A stretch of 64,000 bases of DNA from Galerina marginata (GCA_023014335.1 JAECYW010000009.1:1612001-1676000); one strand, 5' to 3'. Counted from the first letter of the stretch, positions 1 through 11,127 are shown. Notes: generated from the sequence alone by a model not told the origin. Made by a program: numbers and translations.

Positions 1-618
1 GAGGCCATCGTTGCACCTCGACTATTATCCCTCGAATTCGACGTACCCAACCAAATAAACGGAATAAATGATGGGTCCGCTCCCTTGCTCGATAAAGTTT
101 TGGAGTCGCAAACCAGGTCGAATTGCCAACTATCTGAACTTTCAATTTCCAATGTAATCATCACAGAACCTCAGTGTATGAATGCACTGTGCTCGCTACC
201 CACACTTACTCGACTCTCCCTCAAGCATTTGGGCATATTCGCACTTTCCGATGCCATGATCAATAGACTCAATCCCGCTGTACCTGCCCCCGAGCTCAAT
301 CCGATGGCTCCATTCCTTCCAAAATTAGTTGAATTCCATTATAACGGTCCTATCATCTTCGAACCCAAAGCAATGACGGCTATGCTTGAACAACGACTAC
401 TCTTTTCTCAGACGGACCGCCGGCCTGAAAATGGTCCCAATTTTGAAAGACTTCAGCTGCTAGATATCAAGTATGGAAACAGAACGTGGGGTTCGACAGA
501 CCCAAACATGTTGCAAGAATTTTATCGACATCTTATATCCTTATCGGCTCGTGGAACGACGTTGAACATCGTTTGGGATGGAATGACCAGCTCCAATATC
601 GGTTTCCGCAACCAGTGA
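1..618 (+). CDS. C-terminal part of an F-box/LRR-type protein (5' end outside window)
   Basis: The frame is open from base 1 to a stop at 616-618, so the gene begins upstream of the window. The last third (an aromatic or tryptophan residue, then D/NPN, then QEFYRHLISLSARGTTLNIVW) matches the C-termini of the three intact F-box proteins at 47605, 49816 and 53775, which end with the same W..(Q/E)NPN...FY...L.WE pattern. The upstream part is leucine-rich (LPTLTRLSLKHLGIF), as expected of the LRR-like half of these proteins. Without the N-terminus the F-box itself cannot be seen. The gene lies tail-to-tail with the broken HET gene, 146 bp away. Function as an SCF substrate receptor is inferred from the family only. 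Confidence 0.72.
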   Translation, partial: EAIVAPRLLSLEFDVPNQINGINDGSAPLLDKVLESQTRSNCQLSELSISNVIITEPQCMNALCSLPTLTRLSLKHLGIFALSDAMINRLNPAVPAPELNPMAPFLPKLVEFHYNGPIIFEPKAMTAMLEQRLLFSQTDRRPENGPNFERLQLLDIKYGNRTWGSTDPNMLQEFYRHLISLSARGTTLNIVWDGMTSSNIGFRNQ

Positions 619-764
619 TGATAGGAATGCTCTGTAAATTTATTTGCTATGGTGTATGATCCGACCGCTGCCCACATCTTTCCTATGCTTTTTTTTTTTG
701 GCTTATTCACAAACACCATCTGTAGACCTGTAATTCTGGAGCTAAACTATTCGCCATTCTTTCC

Positions 765-1246
765 CTATACAATGACCAAGTCCATTGTTTCTGCCTCACC
801 ATCTTCAAAGAATCCTGTCGGATTGGTTGGCCAATCATACTGCCGAAAAGACCCAACCCGAACCCAAGTTTCTCCATTCGCATCATTCTTTGCCACAACC
901 AGCCCCATATTCATCCATGCAGGGCGAGCCACGCCATGTACAACAAGAAGCGCCCACAACTCTTGCTCCGCATCAGGAGCGACGTCCGGCAAAAAGGCTA
1001 TCCTGTCATCGGCACTATTCTTTTCGGCGACCTTCTCACCCCACCTCAACTTGTAGCCATTGTCGACAACTTCCCAACAGACGCGCTGGAGCGGACCGCG
1101 GACTTTGATATGACCACTTCAAAGCTGTCCATTTGCTGCTGCTGGATGGATGACAGCCTCCAACAGCTCAACCTTCCAGTCAAATGTGTAATTGAAATCT
1201 TGGATTCCTGGAGCGACTAAAGCGTTCAGAGAGGCCCAGGACCATG
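765..1246 (-). pseudogene. 3' part of the HET-domain gene split by the 5.2 kb element
   Basis: This minus-strand segment encodes the C-terminal third of a HET protein, starting at WSWASLNALVAPGIQDF and ending VRVGSFRQYDWPTNPTGFFEDG. It is collinear with the ends of the HET proteins at 7995-9923 and 31452-33425. It is separated from its own 5' part (6406-7875) by the inserted element. An in-frame TGA (rc of 1119-1121) replaces the second Leu codon of the conserved QLL.(G/A)HI(R/K)VRGP segment, so even precise loss of the element would leave a nonsense codon. The reading frame continues on both sides of that TGA. The gene is therefore doubly inactivated. Confidence 0.88.
1239..1246. repeat. Left target-site duplication GGACCATG
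   Basis: Identical to 6406-6413 at the other end of the 5.2 kb element. The intact paralogue (about 8457-8464) has a single GGACCAGG at the equivalent codons. Confidence 0.88.
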
Positions 1247-2160
1247 CACCTGTAGCAGCTACGATTATATATGAAACACTGCAATATCCCAAAACCCCGT
1301 TATACATCCAGAGTGGGTTTTTCCAATACTGCCAAAAGGCAGTCAGCTATGTATTATGCATCTATAGGGTAGCTAGGCCTGCTGGGGTACGTATATGGGT
1401 GCCCTGGGGTGCGGGGCATAGTAAATATATGTAAACAATGGCCTCCATGACGTCGGGCACTGCCTAATGGGCGCTGCTCATCATTTGGGCGCATTTGGGC
1501 GCCTTTAGGCGCGGGAATAAATCATGCAGGGTCTCTAAATATTGATAGCAATTAAAATTGACTGCTGCTCGTCGTTGGGGGCGGGTTTCGGGGCTGAAAA
1601 AGCGCCAGGGGGTATATTTTGGTACCCACATTCCATCTGGGATGTTGGTCACCCCGTCGGGGAGGCGCGACACGCCTAACTCGAATCTGCAAACGGATGC
1701 CATGAGTCCCGACGGGGTCCTAGTTCCATTTTCGGACGCGTCCCGCGCCTTTTCGGCTCCTTTTGGATGATCGATAAAAATAGATTTGGCTGGTTTTTGT
1801 GCTGTATTCCCTTTATTTTCTGCCTCCCTTGACTTCTCAATACATATTTGTAGTGGCCTTGTAAATACGAGTCTAATGATATAGTTTTTATTGCGGAATG
1901 TGCATTGGAAGTGGTCAAACAACTGAATGATACTTACCCGCTCCGTAGGATGGGTGTTATAAATAGATTTCTACGACATACCCGCCGTTTTTTCCCTATC
2001 CTGAGCTCAGTTCACCTTTCCCTTCACGTGTGTAGACACAGCTGTAATCAGCCCGAAAATACGAACCTATTCATACCAATTTTATGGATAGATACCTACT
2101 GGATGGCCCTGCTATTCCCTCAAGCTTTATTTGTGCGGGTAAATGCAAGATCAAATTATA
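1247..2160 (+). repeat. Left long inverted arm of the 5.2 kb element
   Basis: Inverted counterpart of about 5505-6405. Similarity is high from about 1265 and nearly perfect at about 1560-1770, then fades near 2160. Both arms hold open frames (70 codons on one strand, 100-150 on the other), but they begin at TTG in this arm. Outside the best-conserved block the two arms differ at many amino-acid positions, so a coding role is doubtful. The inner limit is approximate. Confidence 0.8.
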
Positions 2161-2800
2161 TTCGTGAATACTCTACTATTACACGGCGGTAAGGCTACAT
2201 AGCTAGTCAATCCTTATCCTCCACTGACCCGAGAAGCATACCCCCGGCTCCCATCTCACACTAATATCTCTCCGCGACCATCGCATTCGCATCGTCAACT
2301 CCGGGGTACTCACTCGGGTGTGTGGGATCGTAAGGTGGGGGAGTCGGCGGCGAATCCAAGGCGGCGCCATCCTCCAACCCACTCAGTTCACACTTGCCGC
2401 AGCATTGGACGCTTTGGCTCCCACCTCCCTATGTCCCTCCACGGCCGTCGCAGTCGCACTGTTAACCCTGCGGTGCTCACTCGTGTTGTGGGTGGGATTG
2501 CCAGGTGGCGGGCGTCGGCGTCGAATGAATCCCAGGTGGCGCCATCCCAAACTGCGTTATCTCCCATGCATCGCAACTCACGTGTGACGTGGACTGCGGG
2601 CTGGGAGACATCGGCAGGTGGGGCAGTGGATGGTGGGTAATGAGAAAAGGTGGGGGGCACGAATAGCGAACGAACACGAACGCCGTCGCATTCGCGATTG
2701 TTTTTCGCGGTTCGTGATTGCCTTGGGCCATCGTAAGCGGGGTGACGGGCGAATCGATGGGATAGCCATTACGGTGCTGGCGGCGACGCCAGCGGTACGA

Positions 2801-2875
2801 GGAGAGCGGAGGAATAGCCGACCAGTGACGGCGTCGGCGGAGAGCGGAGGGATAGCCGACCAGTGACGGCGTCGG
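2801..2875 (+). repeat. Two tandem copies of a 37-38 bp unit
   Basis: GGAGAGCGGAGG(A/G)ATAGCCG followed by ACCAGTGACGGCGTCGG occurs twice in a row with one substitution, inside the GC-rich left interior of the element. Confidence 0.85.
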
Positions 2876-3225
2876 CCACGAGCACGAGGAGGGCGTGAGG
2901 GGTGTTTCGAGAGGTGAGAGTGAAGAGGCAACGGATATCGTTGCCTCCACGCGACACCATCCACGTCACCCTAGCAGAGCAGCAGCAGTGTTGATGTTTC
3001 TGCTGCTGCTGCTACTTCCGCACCTAGAGCACTCGTGTGTACGAGCAGCAGCGGTCGTGCTGCTGCTACGCATGCAGGTCGCGGGCGGTGCGTGGGGCCG
3101 AAAAGCGGACGGCATGGAGGTGGTGGCGCAGGCGGGGTCGGTATTCGTTTAGGCAGCGGCAGTGGGCTCCGAACCAGCCTGTCGCGGCGGGAATGAGGTG
3201 GGGGACGTGCAGAGTAGGAAGGAAA

Positions 3226-3256
3226 GCGAGACGAGTCATATTTTGACTCGTCTCGC
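3226..3256. repeat. Perfect 13 bp stem hairpin inside the element
   Basis: GCGAGACGAGTCA and its exact reverse complement are separated by 5 bases (TATTT). It lies between the GC-rich block and the AT-rich centre. Its role is unknown. Confidence 0.85.
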
Positions 3257-5504
3257 GACGTACCGGGCGGGTCTCCCCTCTGGGTCTCCCCTCATTATTC
3301 CCCACCCGATTCCCACACGAATTCGTCAGAACGTCGGCCCACAGCCCTCGACGTGAGGGGGGGCTCGCAACGTGCAGCACAACGTTGTTCGTGCAGTAGA
3401 ATACCTGTAAGATAACAAAAATAAGTAATAAGACAAATAATATCTATAATATCACTTACTAAACGAGTTCCTGAAGCCTTGAGGGGCGGGGTGGGCCAGG
3501 AAGGAGCGAAGGGATGTCGGAAGTGGTGGTGGGAAGGCAAGATCAACCAGTGTTGATGGTGGTTGATCTGGCGTTCGGCGTTTTCGGTGACCAATATGAT
3601 TGGCTGCTTCGAACGGACCGGGCAATCCGTCGAGGCTAGTCATCGTCAAAGACGTCTCGGACGATGGTAAAACAAAACCTAGGCGTAGAAATAAAGAGTG
3701 TCATGTATTTAAAGTTAACTCAATAATCTATTATCGTGTTTCCGATGGCCAATGTGATTTCTTACGGTATGATACGAATATGCGACACTGAGCGTGGTGA
3801 TTTCGGTCAAACAGTGTGTTTCACGGTATGGAATTCAGGTGCTTCATGCGTTATTAATTTCAAGGAAATGCATTGAAGAGAGAATATGCATTGTTTTGAA
3901 AACTTCTAGATACTTTATATGGCTAAAATACATTGTGAACTTTCTGAGCTTCTAGTTTATGGCTTTTAGGCATGAATGATCAAAGAAATTTCTCGACGTT
4001 TTCAAACACTAGATACACACTCAGTTTAATAAATGGTACTCTTTATGGTTAATTTATATAAGGCTAGATATTATCTCTAAGCTACTTATACAGTATATAC
4101 TGCCGATCTCCGGAGTCTAGAGTGTACTATTGGGATGGGAGCGACGATGTTCGAGACGTTGAAGACGGATCGGAGTCTTCCCGGCCCGATTGCATCAGCC
4201 AATCACATCGCTTCCCGAAAGCCGATCAACAAGGTTGATGTTGATTTCTGTTTCTCACCACGACCACGACCACCTCCTCCCCTCTCTACCTCTCCCTCAA
4301 GGCCACAAAAGCGCGCGTCGCGTGCCCCTCGCCTCGCGCATGTGGGCCGGCGCTTTCGGAGTACGGCACCGTTTACCTGCCACTCCCCACCACGCTCTCA
4401 ACTCCACCGCACCAACTCGCGACTTCACGCAGGGCACAGCATCGACGCCCCCCTCATTGCACCTTCCCTTTGTCGCAATTCAGCACCACCGGCCTTCGAG
4501 TCCACGCCCATGCGCCTGGCACTGGCACCACCCCCCCTTCCACTGTCTAAGGTGCAGGTCGACTGGCGTCGAATACTCGAGCCCGGGAATTCTGCTAGTC
4601 GGCCTGCACCACGCCCTTCCCTCTTCCAATACCGAACCCTACGCATATGGGGGATTGCAGGCACTGGTTACGACCCTCGACTTCCGCATGTGTACGTCGA
4701 CGGCCGCCGAAACAGCGGTGCCAACGAGTGCCAACAAGTCACCGACGAGGCTGGCGACGAGCTGGGAAGAGGCGAGGGCGACGAAAGGCCGTCGACACGA
4801 AGGTGGGCGGGTTAGGGCCTGCCTACGGCGATAGCAGCTCTTAGGAGAAGTAGCAGCATGCCGCTTCTCTGGCACAGCGGCTGTAGGGTGAGCAGGAGCA
4901 GCTCCTTGCTCCTGCTCGTATGCAACTACGACGATGGGGTGACGATGGGGGAAACGGGCTGCTTTGTCGCCCTCGCTCTCTTGCTGCCCTTCCATTGCCG
5001 TAGGGGTTGCTTGTACCATCCTCTCCACCGCTTCCGCATCGCAGGCACGCGTCGGTCGACTGCGACTCGCAGTTCCCCACCCCACCACCCTCACTCCTTG
5101 CCCCGCTTGGGACGGCCAGAGGCAGAGCCGACGCGGACCGAGGAACCAAACGCGGACGCGACGACTCACTCGCGCTCGCACCTCCTCTCTGGACACATAG
5201 TCACCCCGTTTCGCTTTTGCCCTGGGCCCAACGGCGTCGATCGGCGTCGTACGAGTGGTAAGGAGGTAGGAGGTAGGAGGTAGGCGGTGGGCAGTAGGGG
5301 GAGACTCGGAAGGTGCTCGGAGTCCACCTTCACAATGACCGGCTGCTTGAGAGGCGCGAAGGGACGGTGAAGGAGGCTGGGGTGGCACGGGCAAGGGGAA
5401 CAGGCGCGCAGACACTACTGCCGCTGTTCTTCTGGATATAGTAGATGTAGTTATTGTATTTAATGCAGTCTACGACGCTTTAATGTCGTAGAAATATAGT
5501 TGAA

Positions 5505-6405
5505 TAATTTAATTTGATGTTTTATCTATCAAATGAGAGCCTTGAAGGTGCCACTGGCTATTTACTGATGAAATTGGTATGCATAAGTTTGTATTTCCCT
5601 GCTGATCGCAGCTTTGTTTACAAAAATGAAGGGAGAGGCATACTGACCTCGGGATAGGGCAAAAACGGCGGGCGTTTCGCAGTGTTCTATTTATAACACT
5701 CATCCAACGGAGCCGGTAAGTATTATTCATTCGTTTGACCTGTTTCAGGCCACATTTAACAATAAAAATTATATGGTTAGGTTCATATTTACAAGTAGAT
5801 TACGAATATACATTGAGAATGCGCGGGACGGAAATAATGAGAGGAATATTGCAGGTAAACTGACCGAATCTATTTTTATCGCTCATCCAAAAGGAGCCGA
5901 AAAGGCGCGGGACACGTCCGAAAATGGAACTAGGACCCCGTCGGGACTCATGGCATCCGTTTGCAGATTCGAGTTAGGCGTGTCGCGCCTCCCCGACGGG
6001 GTGACCAACATCCCAGATGGAATGTGGGTACCAAAATATACCCCCTGGCGCTTTTTCAGCCCCAAAACCCGCCCCCAATGACGAGCAGCAGCCAATTTTA
6101 ATTGCTATCAATATTTGAGGACCCTGCATGATTTATTCCCGCGCCTAAAGGCGCCCAAATGCGCCCAAATGATGAGCAGCACCCATTATACAGTGCCCGA
6201 CATCATGGGGGGCATTGTTTACATGTATTTACTGTGTCCCGCACCCCAGAGCACCCATGTACGTATCCCCAGCAGGCCTACCTACCCTATAGATATATAA
6301 AACGTAGGGACTGCAAAAAGGCAGTATTGGAAAAACCCACTCTGGATGTATAACAGGCTTTTGGGAAATTGCAGTGTTTCATATAGAAATATAGCTGACA
6401 TGGCT
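5505..6405 (-). repeat. Right long inverted arm of the 5.2 kb element
   Basis: Reverse-complement counterpart of the left arm, containing the same GGCGCCTTTAGGCGC-like block and the near-identical 210 bp core at about 5883-6095. The inner limit is approximate. Confidence 0.8.
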
Positions 6406-6413
6406 GGACCATG
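6406..6413. repeat. Right target-site duplication GGACCATG
   Basis: Second copy of the 8 bp flanking duplication. It belongs to the ...APTWS codons of the interrupted HET gene. Confidence 0.88.
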
Positions 6414-7875
6414 TAGGAGCTTGGTATGCCCCTTTCGGGCGCTCTGCTATCCCATCGACGTACCAAAGGAGCTCAGGGAAGAGGTACTCCTTCCATATAC
6501 CCGCCAGATTGTGTAACCCGGTCTTTGACTCTACGAGCTTGACAATTCCGGAGATGGCAACCAGCTTGTCCGTACCATATGTCAACCCGCAGGGGCTGTA
6601 CATTGATATGATTCTTGACCACCAGCGCCAGAACGCCTTGTAGCTGGTGTCCATTTTTCCTGTGATTTCGAGGGTACACGCTTGGTGTATGGCGTACTTT
6701 GTACTCGGCGGCGACGTTGTCATCTGAGGCTGTCGATCATTTGCATTTTCCACGACGCATTCCCAGTACAAGCCAAAGGTACCGTAATGCAGTGTTCGTG
6801 GAGAGAGCATCCGCTCTTGCATGACCCACGCACGCTCGTGCAGAGGCTCGACTAGTGGCCCAAAACCAGTGTTGTTCAGCAGTTTTTTCTCTTTTTCCGG
6901 TTCCAGGTAGGCTACCTGATCCGCGTTTAATTGGAATTGGCAGTGCTGGAAACAAAGAGGGTTGCGGGATTTGAAGCAGCCGCTGTCCCCGTCGAGAGCA
7001 CCAAGTGCTGCGATCGTGCAGCTCGATCCTCGATATATATCCCCCATAATTGCCGATTCTGTCACCCAGTGCTCTTTGGAGTCTTGGATGATGCAGAGCG
7101 AGTCGATCCACAGAAATTGGTACCCCAACCTACGAGTGACAAGGATGGCGTCCTGGAAAGTTTTAGGAAGGTCAGTTAGCTGGATTTCGGAGAGTAAAAT
7201 GTCAAGGTTTTTGGACTTGAGTTGGAAGATATGGCTCCCTCCCCAACGATGACTGAGGGTTAGGTATTGGGGGCGATCTGGGAGATCTTTGGTGGGACAG
7301 AGATGGAGGTTTTCTTGTGTAACGTCTATGAGATATGTCGGAAATGGCGATTTGTTGACCGATGCAGGTGTAACTCTTAATTCCTCGCAGAGTCCGTGGT
7401 TGGAAATGCATTGATCAAGCCACCGTCGGGCTAGTTCAAAGGTCGCGTCTGAGCTTGTCGAGATGCTCCAAGATGCTGGAACGGCTTCATTTTGGAAAGC
7501 AGAAACAACACCAAGGCTCAAGCCACGGATTCTGTTTCCCCTAGGATCCTTCAACAACGCACTCATAAAGCTAAGGTACGACCCTGATGCCTTGAATTGA
7601 CTGAAGTGGAGGGTAATTAAGGTTCCAGACGGTTGAGAAATGTCGCTCTCCGAGTGGGCTGGACATAGCGTTTGGGAGATAATGGAGCAGAAATGGCATC
7701 CTCGTAGGCCTGATGCTTGAACCTCGTGAACGAGGTATTGGCCAATAAGGGGAGGTTTAGCAGCTGTGGATTCCTTGGATTCGAGGAAGCAAATCTGATA
7801 GGCGCTGATGACCCCGCGGCATTTATCACAAACAACGTTCGGGGTGGCTGAAGTATTATTTTGTAGATCTGACAT
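6406..7875 (-). pseudogene. 5' part of the split HET-domain gene (HET1)
   Basis: It encodes the N-terminal part of a HET (heterokaryon incompatibility, PF06985-type) protein, from the start MSDLQNN (ATG at 7873-7875) to GAYQAPTW, where the transposon begins. That start is chosen over an upstream codon because both paralogues begin MSGLQDN. Two CxxC pairs (CDKC near the N-terminus and CHFC about 40 residues later) precede the HET core. The core carries YLTLSHRWGG, GYQFLWIDSLCIIQDS and RAWVMQERMLSPRTLHYG. The frame past the junction runs a few residues into the element and stops at 6379. A truncated product containing the whole HET core could still be made, but the C-terminal region is lost. 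Confidence 0.9.
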
Positions 7876-7994
7876 TCGACCCTCAACGATCTGATACTCA
7901 GGATGAAAGTAGGACAACAACGGTTGTCCGTAAGATTATCAGAGAGCAATTAAAAGCAATTATCCAAATATACGCAAGATCGAATCCGAGTGAG

Positions 7995-9923
7995 TCATTC
8001 AATGAGCAATTCTGTCAATTCGGCCACGCCATCCTCAAAAAATTCTGTGTCCTCAGACGGGAAACCATACTGACGAAAAGACCCAACCCGAATCCAGGCC
8101 TCCCGACCGACATCTTTCTTGGTCACCACCAAACCCATCTTCATCCATGTAGTAGGAGCGGTAGCGTGCACAACCAGGAGAGCCCAAAATTGTTGGTCCA
8201 AATCGGGAGCCACGTCCGGTATGAAGTGTATCAAATCGTCAGCGCTATATTTCTGTGGGACTGCACCCCACCTCAGCTTGTTGACAGCCTCTAAGCGCAT
8301 GAGCAGGAGCGGACCACGGACCCTGATGTGCCCACTTAAGAGCTGGCCATTTGCTGCTGCTGGATGGAGAACAGCCTCGAGCAGCTCGACTTTCCAGTCA
8401 AATGCATATTCGAAATCTTGGATGCCTGGAAAAACCCGGGCATTCAGAGAGGCCCAGGACCAGGTAGGAGCTTGATATACTCCCTTTGGACGCTCTGCCA
8501 GCTCATTGACATACCAAAGAAGCTCAGGAAAGAGATACTCCTTCCATATCCCTGCGAGACTGTGCAGCCCGGTCTTTGATTCCACAAGCTTAACGATTCC
8601 GGAAATTGCAACCAGCTTGTCGGTGCCATATGTGAGGCCGCAGGGATTGTACATTGATATGATCCTCGACCACCAGCGCCAGAATGGTTTGTAGCTAGTG
8701 TCCATTTCGCCGGTTATTGCGAGGGTGCACGCTTGATGTATAGCGTACTTCGTGCTCGGTGGCGACGATTTCATCTGGGGTTCTCGATCATTCGCATGTG
8801 CCATGGCGCATTCCCAGTACAAGCCGAATGTACCATAATGAAGAGTCCGCGGGGAAAGCATTCGCTCTTGCATGACCCATGCACGCGTGTGCAAAGGCTC
8901 TACCAGCGGCCCATCCCCAGTGTCGTCCGGTGACGTCCTTTCCTCCACCGGCTCGAGGTACACCACATCTGTGTCCAATTCAAATTTGCAGGGCTGGAAG
9001 CAGAGGGGATTTCGGGTCTTGAAGCAGCCACTGTCTCCGTCAGTAGCGCCGAGTGCTGCGATCGTGCAGCTCGAGCCCCGGTATATATCTCCCATGATCG
9101 CCGATTCCGATACCCAGTGTTCTTTAGAGTCTTGGATAATGCAGAGTGAATCGATCCAGATATATCGATATCCCAGCCTACGAGTGACGAGGATGGCGTC
9201 TTGGAAGGTTTTAGGAAGATCGGGTATGCGAATTTCGGAGAGTAGGACGTCAAAATTTTTGGAAGTGAGTCGGAAAATGTGACTACCGCCCCAGCGATGG
9301 CTGAGTGTGAGGTACGTGGGGCGATCAGGGAGATCTTTGGTCCGACAGAGATGGAGGTTTCCAGGCGTAACGTCAACAAGATATGTTGGAAATGGAGATG
9401 TGTTGGTTGATGCAGGCGTAACCCTCAGCTCCTCGCAAAGTTGGTGCTCGCAAAGGCAATGATTAAGCCAGTCTTGCGCTAGCTCGAAGGTCGCATCTGA
9501 GCCTGTCGAAATACTCCACGATGCTGGAACGGGCTGCTTTTCGAGGACAGAAGCGACACCAAGGGTGATATTACGAATGCTCTTTCCCTCGGAATCCTTC
9601 AAGCGCGCGCCTATAGCCGATAAACCACCATCGACAGATGTGTATGAGACAAAGTTGAGGGTGATGAGATGTCCCGGTATTTGGGATATGTCGCGTTCAG
9701 AGTGGGCTGGACATAGTGCTTCGGAGATGATGGAGCAAAAATGGCATCCTCGGAGGCCTGATGCTTGAACCTCGTGAATTTGATACTCACCGAGGCAGGG
9801 ATGTTTAATGGATTTTGACGCGTTGGACTCACGTACGCAAGTTTGAAAGGCGCTAATAACCCCGCGGCACTTATCGCACACTATGTTCGGCGTGGTTGAA
9901 GTGTTATCTTGTAGACCCGACAT
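7995..9923 (-). CDS. HET-domain protein (HET2), intact, 642 aa
   Basis: Single uninterrupted frame. Two CxxC pairs (C16/C19 and C60/C63) precede the HET core: YLTLSHRWG at 204-212, GYRYIWIDSLCIIQDS at 251-266, then VMQERMLSPRTLHYGTFG near 350. HET proteins act in fungal non-self recognition and programmed cell death after hyphal fusion. The specific partner here cannot be read from sequence. The ATG at 9921-9923 gives the MSGLQDN start shared with both paralogues. It is a near neighbour and close paralogue of the broken HET1, in the same orientation with about 120 bp between them, suggesting tandem duplication. Head-to-head with the F-box-like gene at 11128. Confidence 0.93.
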   Translation of the reverse strand: MSGLQDNTSTTPNIVCDKCRGVISAFQTCVRESNASKSIKHPCLGEYQIHEVQASGLRGCHFCSIISEALCPAHSERDISQIPGHLITLNFVSYTSVDGGLSAIGARLKDSEGKSIRNITLGVASVLEKQPVPASWSISTGSDATFELAQDWLNHCLCEHQLCEELRVTPASTNTSPFPTYLVDVTPGNLHLCRTKDLPDRPTYLTLSHRWGGSHIFRLTSKNFDVLLSEIRIPDLPKTFQDAILVTRRLGYRYIWIDSLCIIQDSKEHWVSESAIMGDIYRGSSCTIAALGATDGDSGCFKTRNPLCFQPCKFELDTDVVYLEPVEERTSPDDTGDGPLVEPLHTRAWVMQERMLSPRTLHYGTFGLYWECAMAHANDREPQMKSSPPSTKYAIHQACTLAITGEMDTSYKPFWRWWSRIISMYNPCGLTYGTDKLVAISGIVKLVESKTGLHSLAGIWKEYLFPELLWYVNELAERPKGVYQAPTWSWASLNARVFPGIQDFEYAFDWKVELLEAVLHPAAANGQLLSGHIRVRGPLLLMRLEAVNKLRWGAVPQKYSADDLIHFIPDVAPDLDQQFWALLVVHATAPTTWMKMGLVVTKKDVGREAWIRVGSFRQYGFPSEDTEFFEDGVAELTELLIE

Positions 9924-11127
9924 TAGGTTCAGTAACCGAGAGTCGATGGAATTCCTTGCTGGTTTTTAGAGATTCGATAAGTGGAAAATGAGCAGAACAT
10001 CTGCGATCATCGGTAAGATTATCAGACCATAATGGTACAACAACGTAACACCGAACCGAATATCATCCGAATTGTTCTATGCAAATCTAATCTAATCGGA
10101 TGGGGATTCAACACATCAATTCTCGATATCAGATGTGGACCGCCAGCGAGTTCGAGTGGTCAAGAATATCGACGGCGCAACTGGCAGGAATATACAACGC
10201 CGCGGTGTTGGACGAGGTGCTGACAATATACCAGCATAAGTTCTCATCGTGCTGAGCTCACAAAGGAAGCGCTTACCTAGGTCAATGTTGTTCTTGTCAT
10301 GAGTCGAAGAGTCGTAACACGGAACATCGCTTGGCCGTTAGATGACAAACTTGAAAGGCACGTTGGTATGTAATGAGGGTAGAATGTGTGACCTTAGAGA
10401 ATGCAGAAGTAGTCAGCGTCGAGTAAGGGTTTGGAAAAGGGGAATAACCGACCCAACACCAAGATTAATCATTACCGCGTATTGAAACAAAGACTAGCGG
10501 CCGAGATAAGCATATGTGGCAGATGTTCTAAGGAAAAAATCAGGTTATTGTTGTTATAAAAAAAGTGAGAAGGTTGAATTATTGGAATTAATGGTTGAAC
10601 ACGCTCGGTATCCGACGGTGTATTCGCGTCGTATGATATTTGGAATTTACGGTGCCGTCATTTCCAAAGGTCCAAGCTCTAAATCTAGGCATCCATGGCT
10701 GTTGGTGTTGTTTTGATGTGTACTTGATGGAACATTGCTACTGGCTTTCGGAGCCAGGATGGGAAGAGGATGTTGTGAAATCGTCATGTTGGCCTAGCAG
10801 GACAGACAAGTGGACGGGACAAATGTTTTGGGCGTTGCGCGTGCATGAATAAAGCTGGCCGGAGGCTACATGTCCACCCCAAAGACGTGCATAAAATCTA
10901 AGAGGAAATCAGTAAGTTTTTGCAATTGTTACAGGATAGGAAACATGTACAGAACGCTTCAATTTCTCACCTAGGCCTCCTGCGCATGCACCATTGAGAT
11001 ACATTGTGAGTGTTGGAGTAAGGGAGAGTGAGAGACTCCGGAATCCGGATCGACCAGGATCGTAAAAGCCTTGCATAAGCTGGTATTCTCGTTGGTTTCA
11101 CTCACCCATCACCGTCACACCCCCGCC
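9924..11127. other. Intergenic region between divergent HET2 and F-box-like genes
   Basis: No recognisable gene. Short open frames only, none similar to other proteins in the window. It presumably holds the promoters of the two divergent genes. Confidence 0.5.

Larger units (their letters stand above)
2161..5504. other. Interior of the 5.2 kb element, apparently non-coding
   Basis: Two GC-rich blocks (about 2240-3380 and 4135-5430) flank an AT-rich centre (about 3650-4130). Long overlapping open frames occur on both strands of the GC-rich blocks. They are low-complexity (Pro/Arg/Ser-rich), lack recognisable domains and look like by-products of base composition. A shorter inverted repeat links about 3475-3660 with about 4135-4320 around the AT-rich centre. 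A diverged direct repeat of about 170 bp lies at about 2290-2630, and CAG/CTG-rich stretches at about 2975-3075. No transposase DDE/RNase H-like motif was recognised. Confidence 0.55.
1247..6405. mobile_element. 5,159 bp DNA transposon-like element with about 900 bp inverted arms, inserted in HET1
   Basis: The two ends are long inverted copies of each other. Left about 1247-2160 matches the reverse complement of about 5505-6405, including the shared runs TATGAAACACTGCAAT, TACATCCAGAGTGGGTTTTT and GGCGCCTTTAGGCGCGGGAA. GGACCATG is directly repeated at both junctions (1239-1246 and 6406-6413). Removing the element plus one copy restores the APTWSWASLN frame conserved in the paralogues. An 8 bp duplication fits hAT, P or KDZ/Zisupton-type DNA transposons. 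The outermost bases of the two ends pair poorly. No transposase motif was found, so this looks non-autonomous; superfamily assignment is inference. Confidence 0.88.

Noticed and set aside
1464..1922. 152-codon frame in the left arm as a possible transposase
   Set aside because: It starts at TTG, has no catalytic motif, and its counterpart in the right arm differs at many residues outside one conserved block.
4135..5415. Long open frames (200-258 codons) on both strands in the GC-rich right interior of the 5.2 kb element
   Set aside because: They overlap on opposite strands, are Pro/Arg/Ser-rich and lack any domain. High GC content alone explains the absence of stops.
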